Shown in pieces: positions 1-9,025 of a DNA stretch of 64,000 nt. The first letter of the stretch is position 1. The number at the start of each line of letters is the position of its first letter. The DNA comes from Methylopumilus sp947499625. Its GTDB lineage: Bacteria > Pseudomonadota > Gammaproteobacteria > Burkholderiales > Methylophilaceae. The position numbers were made by a program, and so were the translations under genes. The notes below the pieces were generated by a model. It searched no databases. It saw only the letters and a list, made by a program, of their open reading frames with translations, and was not told the DNA's origin. The stretch spans positions 806,001 through 870,000 of the forward strand of contig OZ248397.1 in assembly GCA_965234475.1 (NCBI GenBank), written 5' to 3'.

Positions 1-604
1 AAACGCGCAATCCTAATAATCCACCAAACTCTTCTAGCCAACGACGATCTAGGGAATTATTATCAGCAGCGCTTGCAGGCCCGCCATATTCGTTCTGTGA
101 ATTTTCACCCCAAATAATTAAGGGCACGTTAAATTGAACAGCAGCTCTTACTGGAATTGTAAAAATACCTACATGCTCTGGCCATGAAATATCCCCAACC
201 TGAGTTAATCCAATTTTATTTAATTTTGCTCGTACAATTGGATTAGGCGACATTTCTACATAATCTACGCCCAAATGCTTTATATTTTCAATATTTTTTC
301 TGCCTAATTCCGATAAATCACATGTTGAGGCAGTCACACAAAGCGGATTCATATTTAACTCAAGTATTTTAACCACTTGATATGTACTATCTTTCCCTCC
401 GCTAACGGGAATAATGCAATCCCAATTATTACCGTCCTTATTTCTATAGCGGTCTAGTATGTTGGCTAGCTCATTTTGACGAGCGGTCCAGTCTATATTT
501 TTTCTATTTTCGAAGCTTCTACATGCATTACATATTTCTTCGTGATCTAAAAATAAATCTGGCTTTGTAGATGGCATAACACAACGTTTACAATAAGTAA
601 GCAT
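1..604 (-). CDS. N-acetyl sugar amidotransferase, PseA/WbpG/LegX-like (3' end beyond window)
   Basis: Partial gene; about 201 codons are visible and the reading frame leaves the window at the left edge. A PP-loop ATP-binding motif, SGGKDS, lies at residues 68-73. Two CxxC pairs (C5/C8 and C25/C28) look like a metal-binding knuckle. This arrangement is typical of the PseA/WbpG/LegX family, which uses ATP and ammonia, usually from HisH/HisF-like partners, to make an acetamidino group on nonulosonic acid precursors. The ATG at 604 has an AAAGG about 9 bases upstream. It lies 29 bases downstream of pseF and probably belongs to the same operon. The family is clear; the exact substrate (pseudaminic, legionaminic or another sugar) is inference from the adjacent pse genes. 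Confidence 0.85.
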   Translation of the reverse strand, partial: MLTYCKRCVMPSTKPDLFLDHEEICNACRSFENRKNIDWTARQNELANILDRYRNKDGNNWDCIIPVSGGKDSTYQVVKILELNMNPLCVTASTCDLSELGRKNIENIKHLGVDYVEMSPNPIVRAKLNKIGLTQVGDISWPEHVGIFTIPVRAAVQFNVPLIIWGENSQNEYGGPASAADNNSLDRRWLEEFGGLLGLRV

Positions 605-633
605 ACTTAGAACCTTTAAATAATTTCAATTCT

Positions 634-1323
634 TTATTTGTGACTACTAGCTGCCGCATACATAAGCTCAGCTCTCTTCCAATCCAGCTGAGTGTCGATA
701 TCAATAGCACGCCAATTAGGTATAAGGTAAGCTAGCCCGCCATTATGAATGCTTTTATTATTAAGCCAAGCCTCAACTTTGCCCCAATAAAACTGGCCGG
801 CATCAAAGTAAGCTGGTGGAAGATCTTGAGTTCTTATTAACTGGAATTCTGGGAAATAAGGCTCCGTAATCTCACTGTTTAATAACTTAAGTGATCGCTG
901 AATAGCTGAAGAATATTCAGCAATCGAAAAGCAATAATCAGCCTCGCTAATATTTAATTTAAGAAATGATTCTTTTATATCCTCTAATCTAATGAATGGG
1001 CTGCAGGGATAAATACAGCAAGCTAGATTAAAATTCCAGCCAAGATTAATGCATGTCTGAATTGCATGAGCAATCACTGGTATTGTTGAAATATGATCGT
1101 CAGATAATTCAGCACTTCGAATAAATGGGATTTCAGCTCCAAATGTCTTCGCTATTTCTGCAATTTCTTGATCGTCAGTTGATACAATAACATGTTCAAA
1201 AAGACCCGATTTTTTTGCTGCGTTAATAGCATAGCCAATAATTGGAATGCCGCAAAACTCTTTTATATTTTTCCGGGGTATTCGCTTACTACCTCCTCGA
1301 GCAGGAATAATAGCAATATTCAT
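634..1323 (-). CDS. pseF: pseudaminic acid cytidylyltransferase (CMP-Pse synthetase)
   Basis: 229 residues, the usual size of the NeuA/PseF family. The N-terminus carries the nucleotide-binding signature PARGGSKRIPRKNIK at residues 7-21. PseF activates pseudaminic acid with CTP to give CMP-pseudaminic acid, the donor used by cytoplasmic glycosyltransferases. The ATG overlaps the end of pseC by four bases (ATGA type), which indicates translational coupling. A second CMP-sugar synthetase of the same superfamily sits at 8243-8977, so two different acidic sugars are probably activated. Assignment to PseF rather than NeuA or LegF rests on the neighbouring pseC and is fairly secure. Confidence 0.85.
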   Translation of the reverse strand: MNIAIIPARGGSKRIPRKNIKEFCGIPIIGYAINAAKKSGLFEHVIVSTDDQEIAEIAKTFGAEIPFIRSAELSDDHISTIPVIAHAIQTCINLGWNFNLACCIYPCSPFIRLEDIKESFLKLNISEADYCFSIAEYSSAIQRSLKLLNSEITEPYFPEFQLIRTQDLPPAYFDAGQFYWGKVEAWLNNKSIHNGGLAYLIPNWRAIDIDTQLDWKRAELMYAAASSHK

Positions 1324-2522
1324 TTAGATATAAGTTCAAACATTAATGCTATTACTTTGTCTTGATCCGGCTCATTAATACCGGGATGCAGAGGTAAAGA
1401 AAGTGCTTCAGAGTAATATTGTTCAGCATTTGGACAATACCCTTTTTTAAAGCCCATATTTTCATAATATGGTTGACGATAAACAGGAATATAATGCAGA
1501 TTAATGAATATTCTGGAAGCATGAAATGCTTCATAAATCTGACGTTGAGTTTTATTTATTTCTTTAAGTTTTAGCCGGATCAGATATAAATGATAAGCAG
1601 AGTAAGTGTCGGAATGTTGCCACGGGAGCGTTAATGGAAAATCAGCAAACTTTTCATTATACCTTCTAACAAGATCGTGACGTTTAGTAATAAAAAAATT
1701 AAGTCTTTGCATTTGGGTTGCGCCAATAGCCGCATGAATATCTGTCATGCGATAATTAAAACCTAAAGCAATTTGCTGGTAAGCCCATATTTCCTCTAAC
1801 GGCTTTGAAGTAAAATTCTCATGGACCAATGGGTCGTTAACAACATTATTAATGTTATTGCTAGTAATGCCATGACTACGAAACAGCCGAAGTTTTCTTC
1901 CTAACATTAAATTATTAGTAATTGCCATGCCACCTTCACCGGTTGTTATAATCTTAACTGGATGAAAACTGAATATAGTAATATCAGAATAACGACAATT
2001 ACCTACTTGCTCATTTTTATACTTAGCACCAATAGCATGGGAAGCATCTTCAATAATTTTAAAGCCATATTCTTGACTTAAAGCATGAATGCTGGCCATA
2101 TCACATGGCTGTCCGGCTAAATGAACAGGGATTACAACTTTAGGTAATTTCCCCATTTTCTTAGCTAAGATAAGTTTTTCTTCTAAATGTTCAACGCTTA
2201 AGTTGTAAGTTTTTGAATCAATATCAACGAAATCTACTTCAGCGCCACAATAAATCGCACAATTAGCACTAGCTACAAAAGTAATTGGCGTTGTCCATAC
2301 GTAATCGCCCTTTCCTACACCTAGAGCCAAGCAAGAAATATGTAGCGCGCTAGTAGCGCTATTAACAGCTATAGCGTATTTTGCACCGACATAACTACTA
2401 ACAAGCTCTTCAAAAATAGGTACTGATGGGCCTTGAGTTAAGAAGTCTGATTTCAATACCTTAATAACAGCATCAATGTCTTCTTGATTGATATTTTGTC
2501 TAGCATAATGGATATCACTCAT
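1320..2522 (-). CDS. pseC: UDP-4-amino-4,6-dideoxy-N-acetyl-L-altrosamine transaminase
   Basis: 400 residues of the DegT/DnrJ/EryC1/ArnB aminotransferase family. K190, in the FSFHPVK context, is the expected pyridoxal-phosphate lysine, and D159 (EDASHA) is the usual cofactor-contacting acid. PseC transfers an amino group to the 4-keto sugar made by PseB, the second step of CMP-pseudaminate synthesis. No pseB is visible in the window; the nearest inverting dehydratase homologue is the fnlA-type gene at 27526-28554. The start at 2522 follows a non-coding stretch of about 65 bases after the next operon member. Confidence 0.88.
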   Translation of the reverse strand: MSDIHYARQNINQEDIDAVIKVLKSDFLTQGPSVPIFEELVSSYVGAKYAIAVNSATSALHISCLALGVGKGDYVWTTPITFVASANCAIYCGAEVDFVDIDSKTYNLSVEHLEEKLILAKKMGKLPKVVIPVHLAGQPCDMASIHALSQEYGFKIIEDASHAIGAKYKNEQVGNCRYSDITIFSFHPVKIITTGEGGMAITNNLMLGRKLRLFRSHGITSNNINNVVNDPLVHENFTSKPLEEIWAYQQIALGFNYRMTDIHAAIGATQMQRLNFFITKRHDLVRRYNEKFADFPLTLPWQHSDTYSAYHLYLIRLKLKEINKTQRQIYEAFHASRIFINLHYIPVYRQPYYENMGFKKGYCPNAEQYYSEALSLPLHPGINEPDQDKVIALMFELISK

Positions 2523-2587
2523 AAAAAATCTCCAAAAGATATCATTTTTTATTTATTAGCCAAGTTATTTATGTTAATAATATTAAA

Positions 2588-3229
2588 TTAAGCTCTAAAT
2601 CGAATAATTTTTGCAGGACTGCCAACCAAAACAGCATAATCTGGAAAAGACTTTGTGACAACGCTTCCAGCTCCAACTACACAACCATTACCTAAAGAAA
2701 CTCCAGGAAGAATGATGGAGTTAACGCCTAACCAACAATCATTTCCAATGACAACAGGTTTAGATAAGCCATTAATTTCTTGATCTCTTATTAATTCTTT
2801 TGTTTTAGCAGTATGCGATCCTGAAGAAATAAAAACTCTTGGTGCTATTAAGGTATTTTTACCTATTGTAACATCACCAATGCATATAAAAAATGGTGCT
2901 ATGGTAGTAGAATCTCCAATTGTAATTTTACCCCCCCCTATATCAGCATTTGCCCCTATCTTAATTTCTGAACCTCCATAAAATGCAGAATTTTTACCAA
3001 CAAATTCTAAATTAGCACTTTTATGTATTATTGATCCAATCCCAATTTGAAATACAGAATTTTCTATATAAATAATTCCTCGTATTTTGCATTTTTCTGA
3101 GATTAAAATTTTAGAATTATTTATAAAAATAGAGCTTGATAATAAAAATGCTTTACTATAAAAAAATCTAGAATATATTTTCCTAAGAAATATATGAATT
3201 TTTTTTATAATACGCTGAATTAAAATCAA
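2588..3229 (-). CDS. left-handed beta-helix (hexapeptide) acyltransferase, WbbJ/LpxA-type
   Basis: 213 residues. The N-terminal 30 or so residues are basic and aromatic. After residue 50 the protein is built of imperfect hexapeptide turns, for example IGIGSI, IGANADI, IGKNTLI and IGNDCWLG, ending in the GAGSVVTK and GSPAKIIR signatures seen in maltose/galactoside-type O-acetyltransferases. It probably transfers an acetyl group from acetyl-CoA to a sugar amine or hydroxyl. In this operon it could replace PseH in N-acetylation or add an O-acetyl. The substrate cannot be read from the sequence. Confidence 0.8.
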   Translation of the reverse strand: MILIQRIIKKIHIFLRKIYSRFFYSKAFLLSSSIFINNSKILISEKCKIRGIIYIENSVFQIGIGSIIHKSANLEFVGKNSAFYGGSEIKIGANADIGGGKITIGDSTTIAPFFICIGDVTIGKNTLIAPRVFISSGSHTAKTKELIRDQEINGLSKPVVIGNDCWLGVNSIILPGVSLGNGCVVGAGSVVTKSFPDYAVLVGSPAKIIRFRA

Positions 3230-3260
3230 GATTTGTCTTTTCTGATTAGACTAAGTTTAC

Positions 3261-4094
3261 TTACCACACACTTCGACCGCCATCCATTACAATATTTTGA
3301 CCATTCATATATCCAGATGCGTCTGAACAAAGAAATTGAACTGCTGCACGATATTCATCGGGTTTAGCCATTCGTCCCATAGGTATTAGTGATGAAAGAT
3401 GTTTTACAAATTCAATGTCGTGACCATTAAAGACCCCGCCTGGAGATAATGCATTACACCGCACATTTTTATCGGCCCAATAAGTAGCAAGATAGCGTGT
3501 CATTCCTACTAGACCAGTCTTAATTACCGAATATGTAATAGGCTTGACAGGCTGAATATCATCAGCTAAATTTTTTTTTCTATATAATCGCTGATCAGGT
3601 GATAAAACTGATAAATCAGATGCTATATTAAGAATCACACCGCCTTTTTGGTCTTTCGCCATGGTACTTCCAAAAATCTGACTACATAAAAAAGCCCCGG
3701 TTAAACCAACGGAAATTTCTAAATCCCACTGATTCAGTGAAAAATTTTCTAAACGAGAGACTTCACGATTGCTATATTTAGAATTCATTTTAGAATCGAT
3801 TGCAGCATTGTTTATTAGAATATCAACACGAGTATCCTCTGCCCAAAGTTCATCAGCAAGCTTAAAAAGCTTTTCTGGTTTTGTTATGTCTATAACTTTT
3901 ATAATAATTCTAGTTTTATCAAAACTGTTCATCAAAGAATAACCAGCTTCTTTCAAAGCAGATTTATTAATATCTACGAGAACAACTTTGGCTCCGATTT
4001 CTAATAATGCAGCAGCATGTTCCATACCCAATAAACCAGCAGCGCCAGTTATAAGCGCAGTCTTATTATTTAAATTAAATTTTTCAAAAGCCAT
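3261..4094 (-). CDS. short-chain dehydrogenase/reductase (PtmA-like), copy 1
   Basis: Classical SDR of about 277 residues from the ATG at 4094. A longer start at 4163 would overlap the upstream gene by 34 bases and add an atypical leader, so I prefer 4094. It shows a Rossmann GxxGxxG-type start (TGAAGLLG), an NNAA motif, a YxxxK catalytic pair (YSVIK) and a C-terminal NGQNIVMDGG. The enzyme should oxidise or reduce a sugar-like hydroxyl or ketone with NAD(P). It is one of two consecutive SDRs in the nonulosonate cassette. PtmA-like SDRs occur in flagellin glycan loci; the substrate here is unknown. Confidence 0.8.
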   Translation of the reverse strand: MAFEKFNLNNKTALITGAAGLLGMEHAAALLEIGAKVVLVDINKSALKEAGYSLMNSFDKTRIIIKVIDITKPEKLFKLADELWAEDTRVDILINNAAIDSKMNSKYSNREVSRLENFSLNQWDLEISVGLTGAFLCSQIFGSTMAKDQKGGVILNIASDLSVLSPDQRLYRKKNLADDIQPVKPITYSVIKTGLVGMTRYLATYWADKNVRCNALSPGGVFNGHDIEFVKHLSSLIPMGRMAKPDEYRAAVQFLCSDASGYMNGQNIVMDGGRSVW

Positions 4095-4129
4095 AATACA
4101 TTTTATTCCGTAAGCGTAAATTAATTTCT

Positions 4130-4885
4130 TTACCCATGAACTTGACCCCCATCGATTGTCCACACCGTGCCTGTGACAAAACTAGCAATATCTGAAACAA
4201 GGTAAGTAGTTAAATTGGCTACATCCTCTGGCTTTCCAAGAACTCCCAAGGACACTTTTTCTTCTAACATAGCCTTCACAGCTGTATTATTTTCAATAAG
4301 CTTTCGTGACCAAACCGAATTATCAAACAAAATATTTCCAGGTGCTATAGCGTTAATACGGATGCCTTGTTTTCCTAATGGTCTGGCCATGCCACGAACA
4401 TAAGAATGAAGAGCAGCTTTAGCGGCTGAATAAGATATAGGAGCCCCTTCCACGACTTCCAGGCCACAAATAGAAGAAATACAAATAATGACACCACTGT
4501 TTAATGCAAGTTCATTCTTAGCTGCTGATACAATATTTATTGTGCTCCATAAATTTAAGGAAAATATTCGTTGCCAATCTTCTCCTGTTTCATCAGCAAA
4601 TAATACAGAACTCCCACCTCCAACGTTACATACTAAAATATCAAGCTTACCAAAAGATTTAATAACTTCCATAATAATTCTGTTAGCATCTTTTTGATTA
4701 GTCACATCCCCAGCCACAGCAATAGATCCTGGAAATTGCTTTGCTATATGGATTAATTCCTCTGAATTTCGGCTATTAAAAGCTATATCACAGCCCTCGG
4801 CATGCAAAGCTTTTGCAATGGCTAGACCAATACCTTTACTAGACCCTGTAACCAAAGCCTTTTTGCCAGTCAAATTAATTTGCAT
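4130..4885 (-). CDS. short-chain dehydrogenase/reductase, copy 2
   Basis: 251-residue SDR with the TGSSKGIG cofactor loop near residue 14, a CNVGG segment in place of the NNAG motif, a serine about 13 residues before a YSAAK catalytic motif, and a C-terminal VTGTVWTIDGG. It resembles 3-oxoacyl-ACP reductase (FabG-like) SDRs, but the setting is a sugar operon. Its start overlaps the end of the upstream TIM-barrel gene by 11 bases, so the two are translationally coupled. Two diverged SDRs in a row suggest successive redox steps, for instance oxidation, epimerisation and reduction of one intermediate. Confidence 0.8.
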   Translation of the reverse strand: MQINLTGKKALVTGSSKGIGLAIAKALHAEGCDIAFNSRNSEELIHIAKQFPGSIAVAGDVTNQKDANRIIMEVIKSFGKLDILVCNVGGGSSVLFADETGEDWQRIFSLNLWSTINIVSAAKNELALNSGVIICISSICGLEVVEGAPISYSAAKAALHSYVRGMARPLGKQGIRINAIAPGNILFDNSVWSRKLIENNTAVKAMLEEKVSLGVLGKPEDVANLTTYLVSDIASFVTGTVWTIDGGQVHG

Positions 4886-5720
4886 AATTTTTTAACCAAT
4901 TAATTGTCATGTCTCGATAATTACTTAATATCTTGCTATGATTTTCATCGGCAGCTCGAGCTGTTTGTAAAATAAAATTTCCCTGGTAATTAATTTTACT
5001 GAGCTCAGAAAAAATCTCAGAAAAATTTGCATTGCCCATGCCCAATGGTACAGTTGTTCCGCCAAGGATACGATCCTTAATATGAATATTCATAATACGT
5101 AAGCCGTAAGATGCAATCTCTTCCTTCGGTTTAAACCCTAAAGCCGCGCTATTGCCAATATCGTAATTAATGCCAAATAAATTTGGGTCCAATCTGGCTA
5201 TAAACTTAGCTAGGTCGAGAGGTGCGTAGTCAGATTCAAATAAAATTTTGATGCCTTGTGTAATAAGAAGCTCTGCATGCTCTTCTAGAAAAAATATTAA
5301 GTTATTTTCCTGGCTAAGACTTTCAAGTCGTCCGTTATCTACCAATGGGAAAACTATCATTGTTATACCTACAGCGGCACAGCCTTCAACAATTTTTATA
5401 AAATCGGATTCTAGCTTTATTCGCTCTGGGCCTTGAGATTTCCAAATTGGAGCCTGCATAAAACAATCTCCAGTTAGCGATGGAATATTAACTTTATGCT
5501 GCATGCATAGATCTCTAATTATTACCTGTCCATGTTTAATTAATAATGGATTTTCATGCAAGCGTTCCTGATCTAATGTCCACTCCATTAAGTAAATATT
5601 AATCTTTTCTGCACTTATAAATTCATTTTCCCAATTATCCCAGGGAAATGACTGAATACGTCCATTAGATAATGGTGACAGGCGACCTTGCATAAAACCT
5701 ATTTTATTAAAATAGTTCAT
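4875..5720 (-). CDS. sugar phosphate isomerase/epimerase-like TIM-barrel protein
   Basis: 281 residues of the xylose-isomerase-like TIM-barrel superfamily. The N-terminal GFMQGRL segment and the downstream metal-ligand-like acids and histidines (a FESDYAP segment, NYDIGN and MNIHIKD) fit that fold. Members isomerise or epimerise sugars, often with a divalent metal. It overlaps the methyltransferase upstream by four bases and the SDR downstream by 11. It probably makes or rearranges the carbohydrate skeleton consumed by the SAF-less NeuB homologue of this operon; that role is inference. Confidence 0.7.
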   Translation of the reverse strand: MNYFNKIGFMQGRLSPLSNGRIQSFPWDNWENEFISAEKINIYLMEWTLDQERLHENPLLIKHGQVIIRDLCMQHKVNIPSLTGDCFMQAPIWKSQGPERIKLESDFIKIVEGCAAVGITMIVFPLVDNGRLESLSQENNLIFFLEEHAELLITQGIKILFESDYAPLDLAKFIARLDPNLFGINYDIGNSAALGFKPKEEIASYGLRIMNIHIKDRILGGTTVPLGMGNANFSEIFSELSKINYQGNFILQTARAADENHSKILSNYRDMTINWLKNYAN

Positions 5721-6424
5721 TTTTTATTCTTTCCTATCAATGGCTTGTAAGCGATAGATAACAACATAATTTCCTTAGAAAATCTAACCCATTTAAAATA
5801 ACTTCTTAAAAAAGAGGGTAAGAAAATTCTAGTAAATTCAGAAAAAGGGAAAAAAAATAAATTCCATGAGCCCCATAAAATAGGTAATTGTCTAAAACGC
5901 TCCACCTTAACTTTTTCAAAACCATGAATAAGTTTAATATCGCGCAAGGATGACTTTGTAAAAGGCGTTCGGTGTGTGTAATCTTCAAAATAAATTCGAA
6001 TATTAAATTCCCAATCGGGGCAAAGTGTGATTACTTTTCCTCCTGGTTTTAAAACTCTAAAAATTTCTTGGACCAATTTTTCAGGATAATAAAAATGCTC
6101 AATAACAGATTTTGAATAAACAACATCAAAATAATTATTAGGGTATGGTAATGATTCATTTTCAAGATTTACCTTTTTAAAGTCCGCTTCTGGACAATAT
6201 TTCATAGCTGCGCTAGAACTATCGACACCATAACCTCGAACACCGCAAGCAATAAAACCTAGCAAAAACTCTCCTCTGCCACAACCTATATCAAGAAATC
6301 TGTCGCCTTGTTGAAGCTGATATTTATTAAACAAATAAAATGCCAATTGTTTTGGATAGCTTGTTAAAGGCTTATTTATTTCATTGTATATAACATCAAC
6401 ATAGTCTCGCTTTGAATTACTCAT
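5717..6424 (-). CDS. class I SAM-dependent methyltransferase
   Basis: 235 residues with a standard methyltransf_11-type Rossmann core. Motif I is FLDIGCGRGEF near residue 43, followed by a motif II acid in the GVDSSS segment, and a Y-S-K-S-V-I-E-H segment plus LKPGGKV later. The C-terminus is hydrophobic and basic (FFPFSEF onward), which suggests membrane association. The gene overlaps both neighbours by four bases, placing it inside the nonulosonate operon. It may O- or N-methylate the sugar, but no substrate-specific feature is evident. Confidence 0.75.
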   Translation of the reverse strand: MSNSKRDYVDVIYNEINKPLTSYPKQLAFYLFNKYQLQQGDRFLDIGCGRGEFLLGFIACGVRGYGVDSSSAAMKYCPEADFKKVNLENESLPYPNNYFDVVYSKSVIEHFYYPEKLVQEIFRVLKPGGKVITLCPDWEFNIRIYFEDYTHRTPFTKSSLRDIKLIHGFEKVKVERFRQLPILWGSWNLFFFPFSEFTRIFLPSFLRSYFKWVRFSKEIMLLSIAYKPLIGKNKK

Positions 6425-6864
6425 GTCTTCAATTTTTCTACAAGTTCAATTAAAACGCCTTCTGGCCCCTTACAATAAATTACTTTTACGCTACCATCTT
6501 TTGAATATTGCGGTAATCCTGGAAATTTAACTCCAGCTGTAATTAATTTTTTATAACTATCCTCCAAATCAACAACAGTTAATGCTATATGAGTAAATCC
6601 TGTAGAAAAAGGCTTACCAAGCCATTCAGGTTTATCAGGGTGTGAATGAAAGTGAAGCAACTCAACCATTCCACCTTCAGGAGCTATCATTTTTAAAGTA
6701 GTCAAATGTACGTCTTTCAATCCCATCATTGCATCAATATGAGGGCCTGATTCTTCCATTTGCTTTTCTAATCTAAATCCCAGTATGTCTTGCCAAAAAA
6801 ATATGGCATCTTTTAAGTTTGCTACTACTAAACCGGTATGGCGGATCTCGGTAATCATAAACAA
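6421..6864 (-). CDS. VOC (glyoxalase/dioxygenase superfamily) metalloprotein
   Basis: 147 residues forming two beta-alpha-beta-beta-beta units. The N-terminal EIRHTGLVV, the central FTHIALTV and the C-terminal GVLIELVE supply the histidines and glutamate expected at the metal site of vicinal-oxygen-chelate proteins. Relatives include glyoxalase I and methylmalonyl-CoA epimerase. It overlaps the aminotransferase gene by 10 bases. A VOC protein in a nonulosonate operon is unusual; it may epimerise or isomerise an alpha-keto or alpha-hydroxy intermediate, which is inference. Confidence 0.75.
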   Translation of the reverse strand: MFMITEIRHTGLVVANLKDAIFFWQDILGFRLEKQMEESGPHIDAMMGLKDVHLTTLKMIAPEGGMVELLHFHSHPDKPEWLGKPFSTGFTHIALTVVDLEDSYKKLITAGVKFPGLPQYSKDGSVKVIYCKGPEGVLIELVEKLKT

Positions 6865-8231
6865 ATTATCTCTGCAATGGATTCGCCGAGAACGCTTACG
6901 CCTTCCATTAATGCTTCATCGGAAATAGTCAAAGGAGGCCCAATTTTAATAGACTCACGACCAGTATGGACTACTAAAAGTCCTTTTTGCATACATAATT
7001 CCGCGACGCGACTTGCAAATAAGGCGTTAGGCATTCCAGTTGTTGGATGGCGAAATAACATAGCATAGATCAATCCGCGTCCCAATATCCCATCAATATA
7101 ATTAGGATAACTATCTTGCAAATTAGTCAATGCATTAAATAGAAGGGTTCCTTTTCTTGCGGCCTCATCAATTAACATATTTTTTTCAATTTCATCAATA
7201 ACTGCTAACCCTACACTACAAACTAGTGGATTTGCAGAATGGGTACTACTCATATTACCAATCTCTGGTAAATCCATAATTTCTGCACGGCCTAAAACAG
7301 CTGAAAGAGATAAGCCGCCGCCCATGCCTTTGCCACAACAAATTAAGTCAGGTATAACATTGTAATGTTCAAAACCAAAAGCTTTGCCTGTTCTACCAAA
7401 CCCAGCCTGCATTTCATCAAATGCTAAAAGTATTTCATTTTTACGGCATAGCTTCTCGATACACTGTACAAATTCTACTGGATAAAACACAGCTCCCCAA
7501 CCTTGAAAAGTTTCAAGCATAAAGCCACAAATATCTTGCTGCAAATCAATGCCAGCTGATATTAACTTATTCAATTCTTCATTAAGAAAACTTTGTGAAG
7601 TTTGCCCTTTGAGAGCCCATGGATAAGGAAAAGAAATATGATGAATGTCAGCATCTTGGTACCCAATCCATTCACGCTGAGCTAAATTGCTACTCATCAT
7701 CTGAGCACCTAATGTTCGACCATGCCAATTGCCTTCTATGCAAATAATTCCTCTACGTCGTTTCTTTTGCTTTTGTCCATTCATCCGCATAAGTTTTAAT
7801 GCAGCTTCAGTTGCCTCAGTTCCAGCAGACAAAAGAAAAGCTTTTTCAAAAGGCTTGCCCGCAAAACTTATCAGTTTTTCAAGGTATTTAGCCCGTATTT
7901 CATTTCCATATGCATAACAACTCAGAATTGGCTTATTTAGTACATTTTTTATTGCAGCAATTACAGCTGGATTAGAATGGCCAACATTCGCAACAAAAAT
8001 AGTTGACGTAAAATCTATCCAGCAATTTCCAGCGCCATCAAAAATACTAAAATCTTTTGCATGATTCCAAATAATTGGTAGCTGACCATGCATAGATCTC
8101 GATTCTAAACGATCCAAGCTCTTAAGAATTTCATCAGTGCCTGGCGCAGGAATTGAAGTTTGAATTGTTCTATATTGCGTCTTTACAAAAGGGACGGATT
8201 TAGAGGTTCGTGAGAATAAGTAAGCAGCCAT
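6855..8231 (-). CDS. class III (GSA-aminomutase/acetylornithine-type) aminotransferase
   Basis: 458-residue class III PLP enzyme. It has SAGTEATEAALKL in the phosphate-binding region, the DEMQAGFGRTG motif, and GKGMGGG containing the likely Schiff-base lysine near residue 300. These enzymes usually transaminate terminal or omega amino/keto groups, or move an amino group as in glutamate-1-semialdehyde aminomutase, and are not the DegT type normally used for nucleotide sugars. It lies between the VOC gene and the CMP-sugar synthetase. It may install an amine on a carbon not reached by PseC-type enzymes. About 45 residues precede the conserved core. Confidence 0.85.
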   Translation of the reverse strand: MAAYLFSRTSKSVPFVKTQYRTIQTSIPAPGTDEILKSLDRLESRSMHGQLPIIWNHAKDFSIFDGAGNCWIDFTSTIFVANVGHSNPAVIAAIKNVLNKPILSCYAYGNEIRAKYLEKLISFAGKPFEKAFLLSAGTEATEAALKLMRMNGQKQKKRRRGIICIEGNWHGRTLGAQMMSSNLAQREWIGYQDADIHHISFPYPWALKGQTSQSFLNEELNKLISAGIDLQQDICGFMLETFQGWGAVFYPVEFVQCIEKLCRKNEILLAFDEMQAGFGRTGKAFGFEHYNVIPDLICCGKGMGGGLSLSAVLGRAEIMDLPEIGNMSSTHSANPLVCSVGLAVIDEIEKNMLIDEAARKGTLLFNALTNLQDSYPNYIDGILGRGLIYAMLFRHPTTGMPNALFASRVAELCMQKGLLVVHTGRESIKIGPPLTISDEALMEGVSVLGESIAEIICL

Positions 8232-8242
8232 AAAAATATTAA

Positions 8243-8977
8243 TTAATCTTTGTTATTAAAAATTTTTTTATAAAATATAGAGTTAATCTGTAATTGATAT
8301 TCAAGAAATTTAAAATCATCTTCTGTATCAATTTCTTGGGTTCTAGGTGTAATAAAAGGCAAAACCCAATTTCCATGAATTATTCCATTATTACGAATGA
8401 ATTGGGTTGATAAAATATCAATATAACCATTCGGCTGAAAAGTTAATGGAAATTGCTGTCGTCCATTATTGGCAGAATCTAAATCGGTATTACTAGCCCC
8501 TAATCTTTTAAATTGCCCTTCTTTGGATATTTCAAATGTTTTATAAGCTGACTCTGACATTTGATGTGCAGACCTAAGAGCCGTTGCTTTAACCGAATTT
8601 TTAAACAAATTTATAGCATTATCAATCAATGCAGGATCTCTAAACGGGGTTGTTGGGCGAATATGAGCAATATATTTAGGCTCCTTATCATTTTCAAGAA
8701 ACCAATCTAAAGCATGTAAAATAAATTCATAGTCTGTTGAAGAGTCGTGTGAAATTTCTTTTGGCCGAAGGAATGGCACTTCAGCGCCGAATTGTATTGC
8801 AAGTCTTGCGTATTCTTCAGAGTCTGTTGAGACAATAATGCGGTCAATAAATTTTGATTTTTTTGCTGCTAAAATTGACCAAGCGATCAAAGGAAAATTG
8901 CCAAGCAAACGCTTATTTTTATTTGGCACGCCTTTTGAACCTGATCTTGCTGGTATTAACGCAATAACTTCGCTCAA
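8243..8977 (-). CDS. acylneuraminate (nonulosonate) cytidylyltransferase, second copy
   Basis: 244 residues. The N-terminus has the NeuA-family signature PARSGSKGVPNKNKR, and an HIRPTTPFRDP segment forms part of the substrate pocket. It should couple CTP to a 3-deoxy-2-keto acidic sugar. It is distinct from the PseF-type enzyme at 634-1323 and lies 48 bases downstream of the NeuB-like synthase, so synthase and activator form a pair. Resemblance to PtmB/LegF of legionaminic acid loci is possible, but the sugar cannot be named from the sequence. Confidence 0.82.
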   Translation of the reverse strand: MSEVIALIPARSGSKGVPNKNKRLLGNFPLIAWSILAAKKSKFIDRIIVSTDSEEYARLAIQFGAEVPFLRPKEISHDSSTDYEFILHALDWFLENDKEPKYIAHIRPTTPFRDPALIDNAINLFKNSVKATALRSAHQMSESAYKTFEISKEGQFKRLGASNTDLDSANNGRQQFPLTFQPNGYIDILSTQFIRNNGIIHGNWVLPFITPRTQEIDTEDDFKFLEYQLQINSIFYKKIFNNKD

Positions 8978-9025
8978 AATTTTTTCCTTTTTTAAAAATT
9001 TTAATGTAACTGAAGAATAAATATT

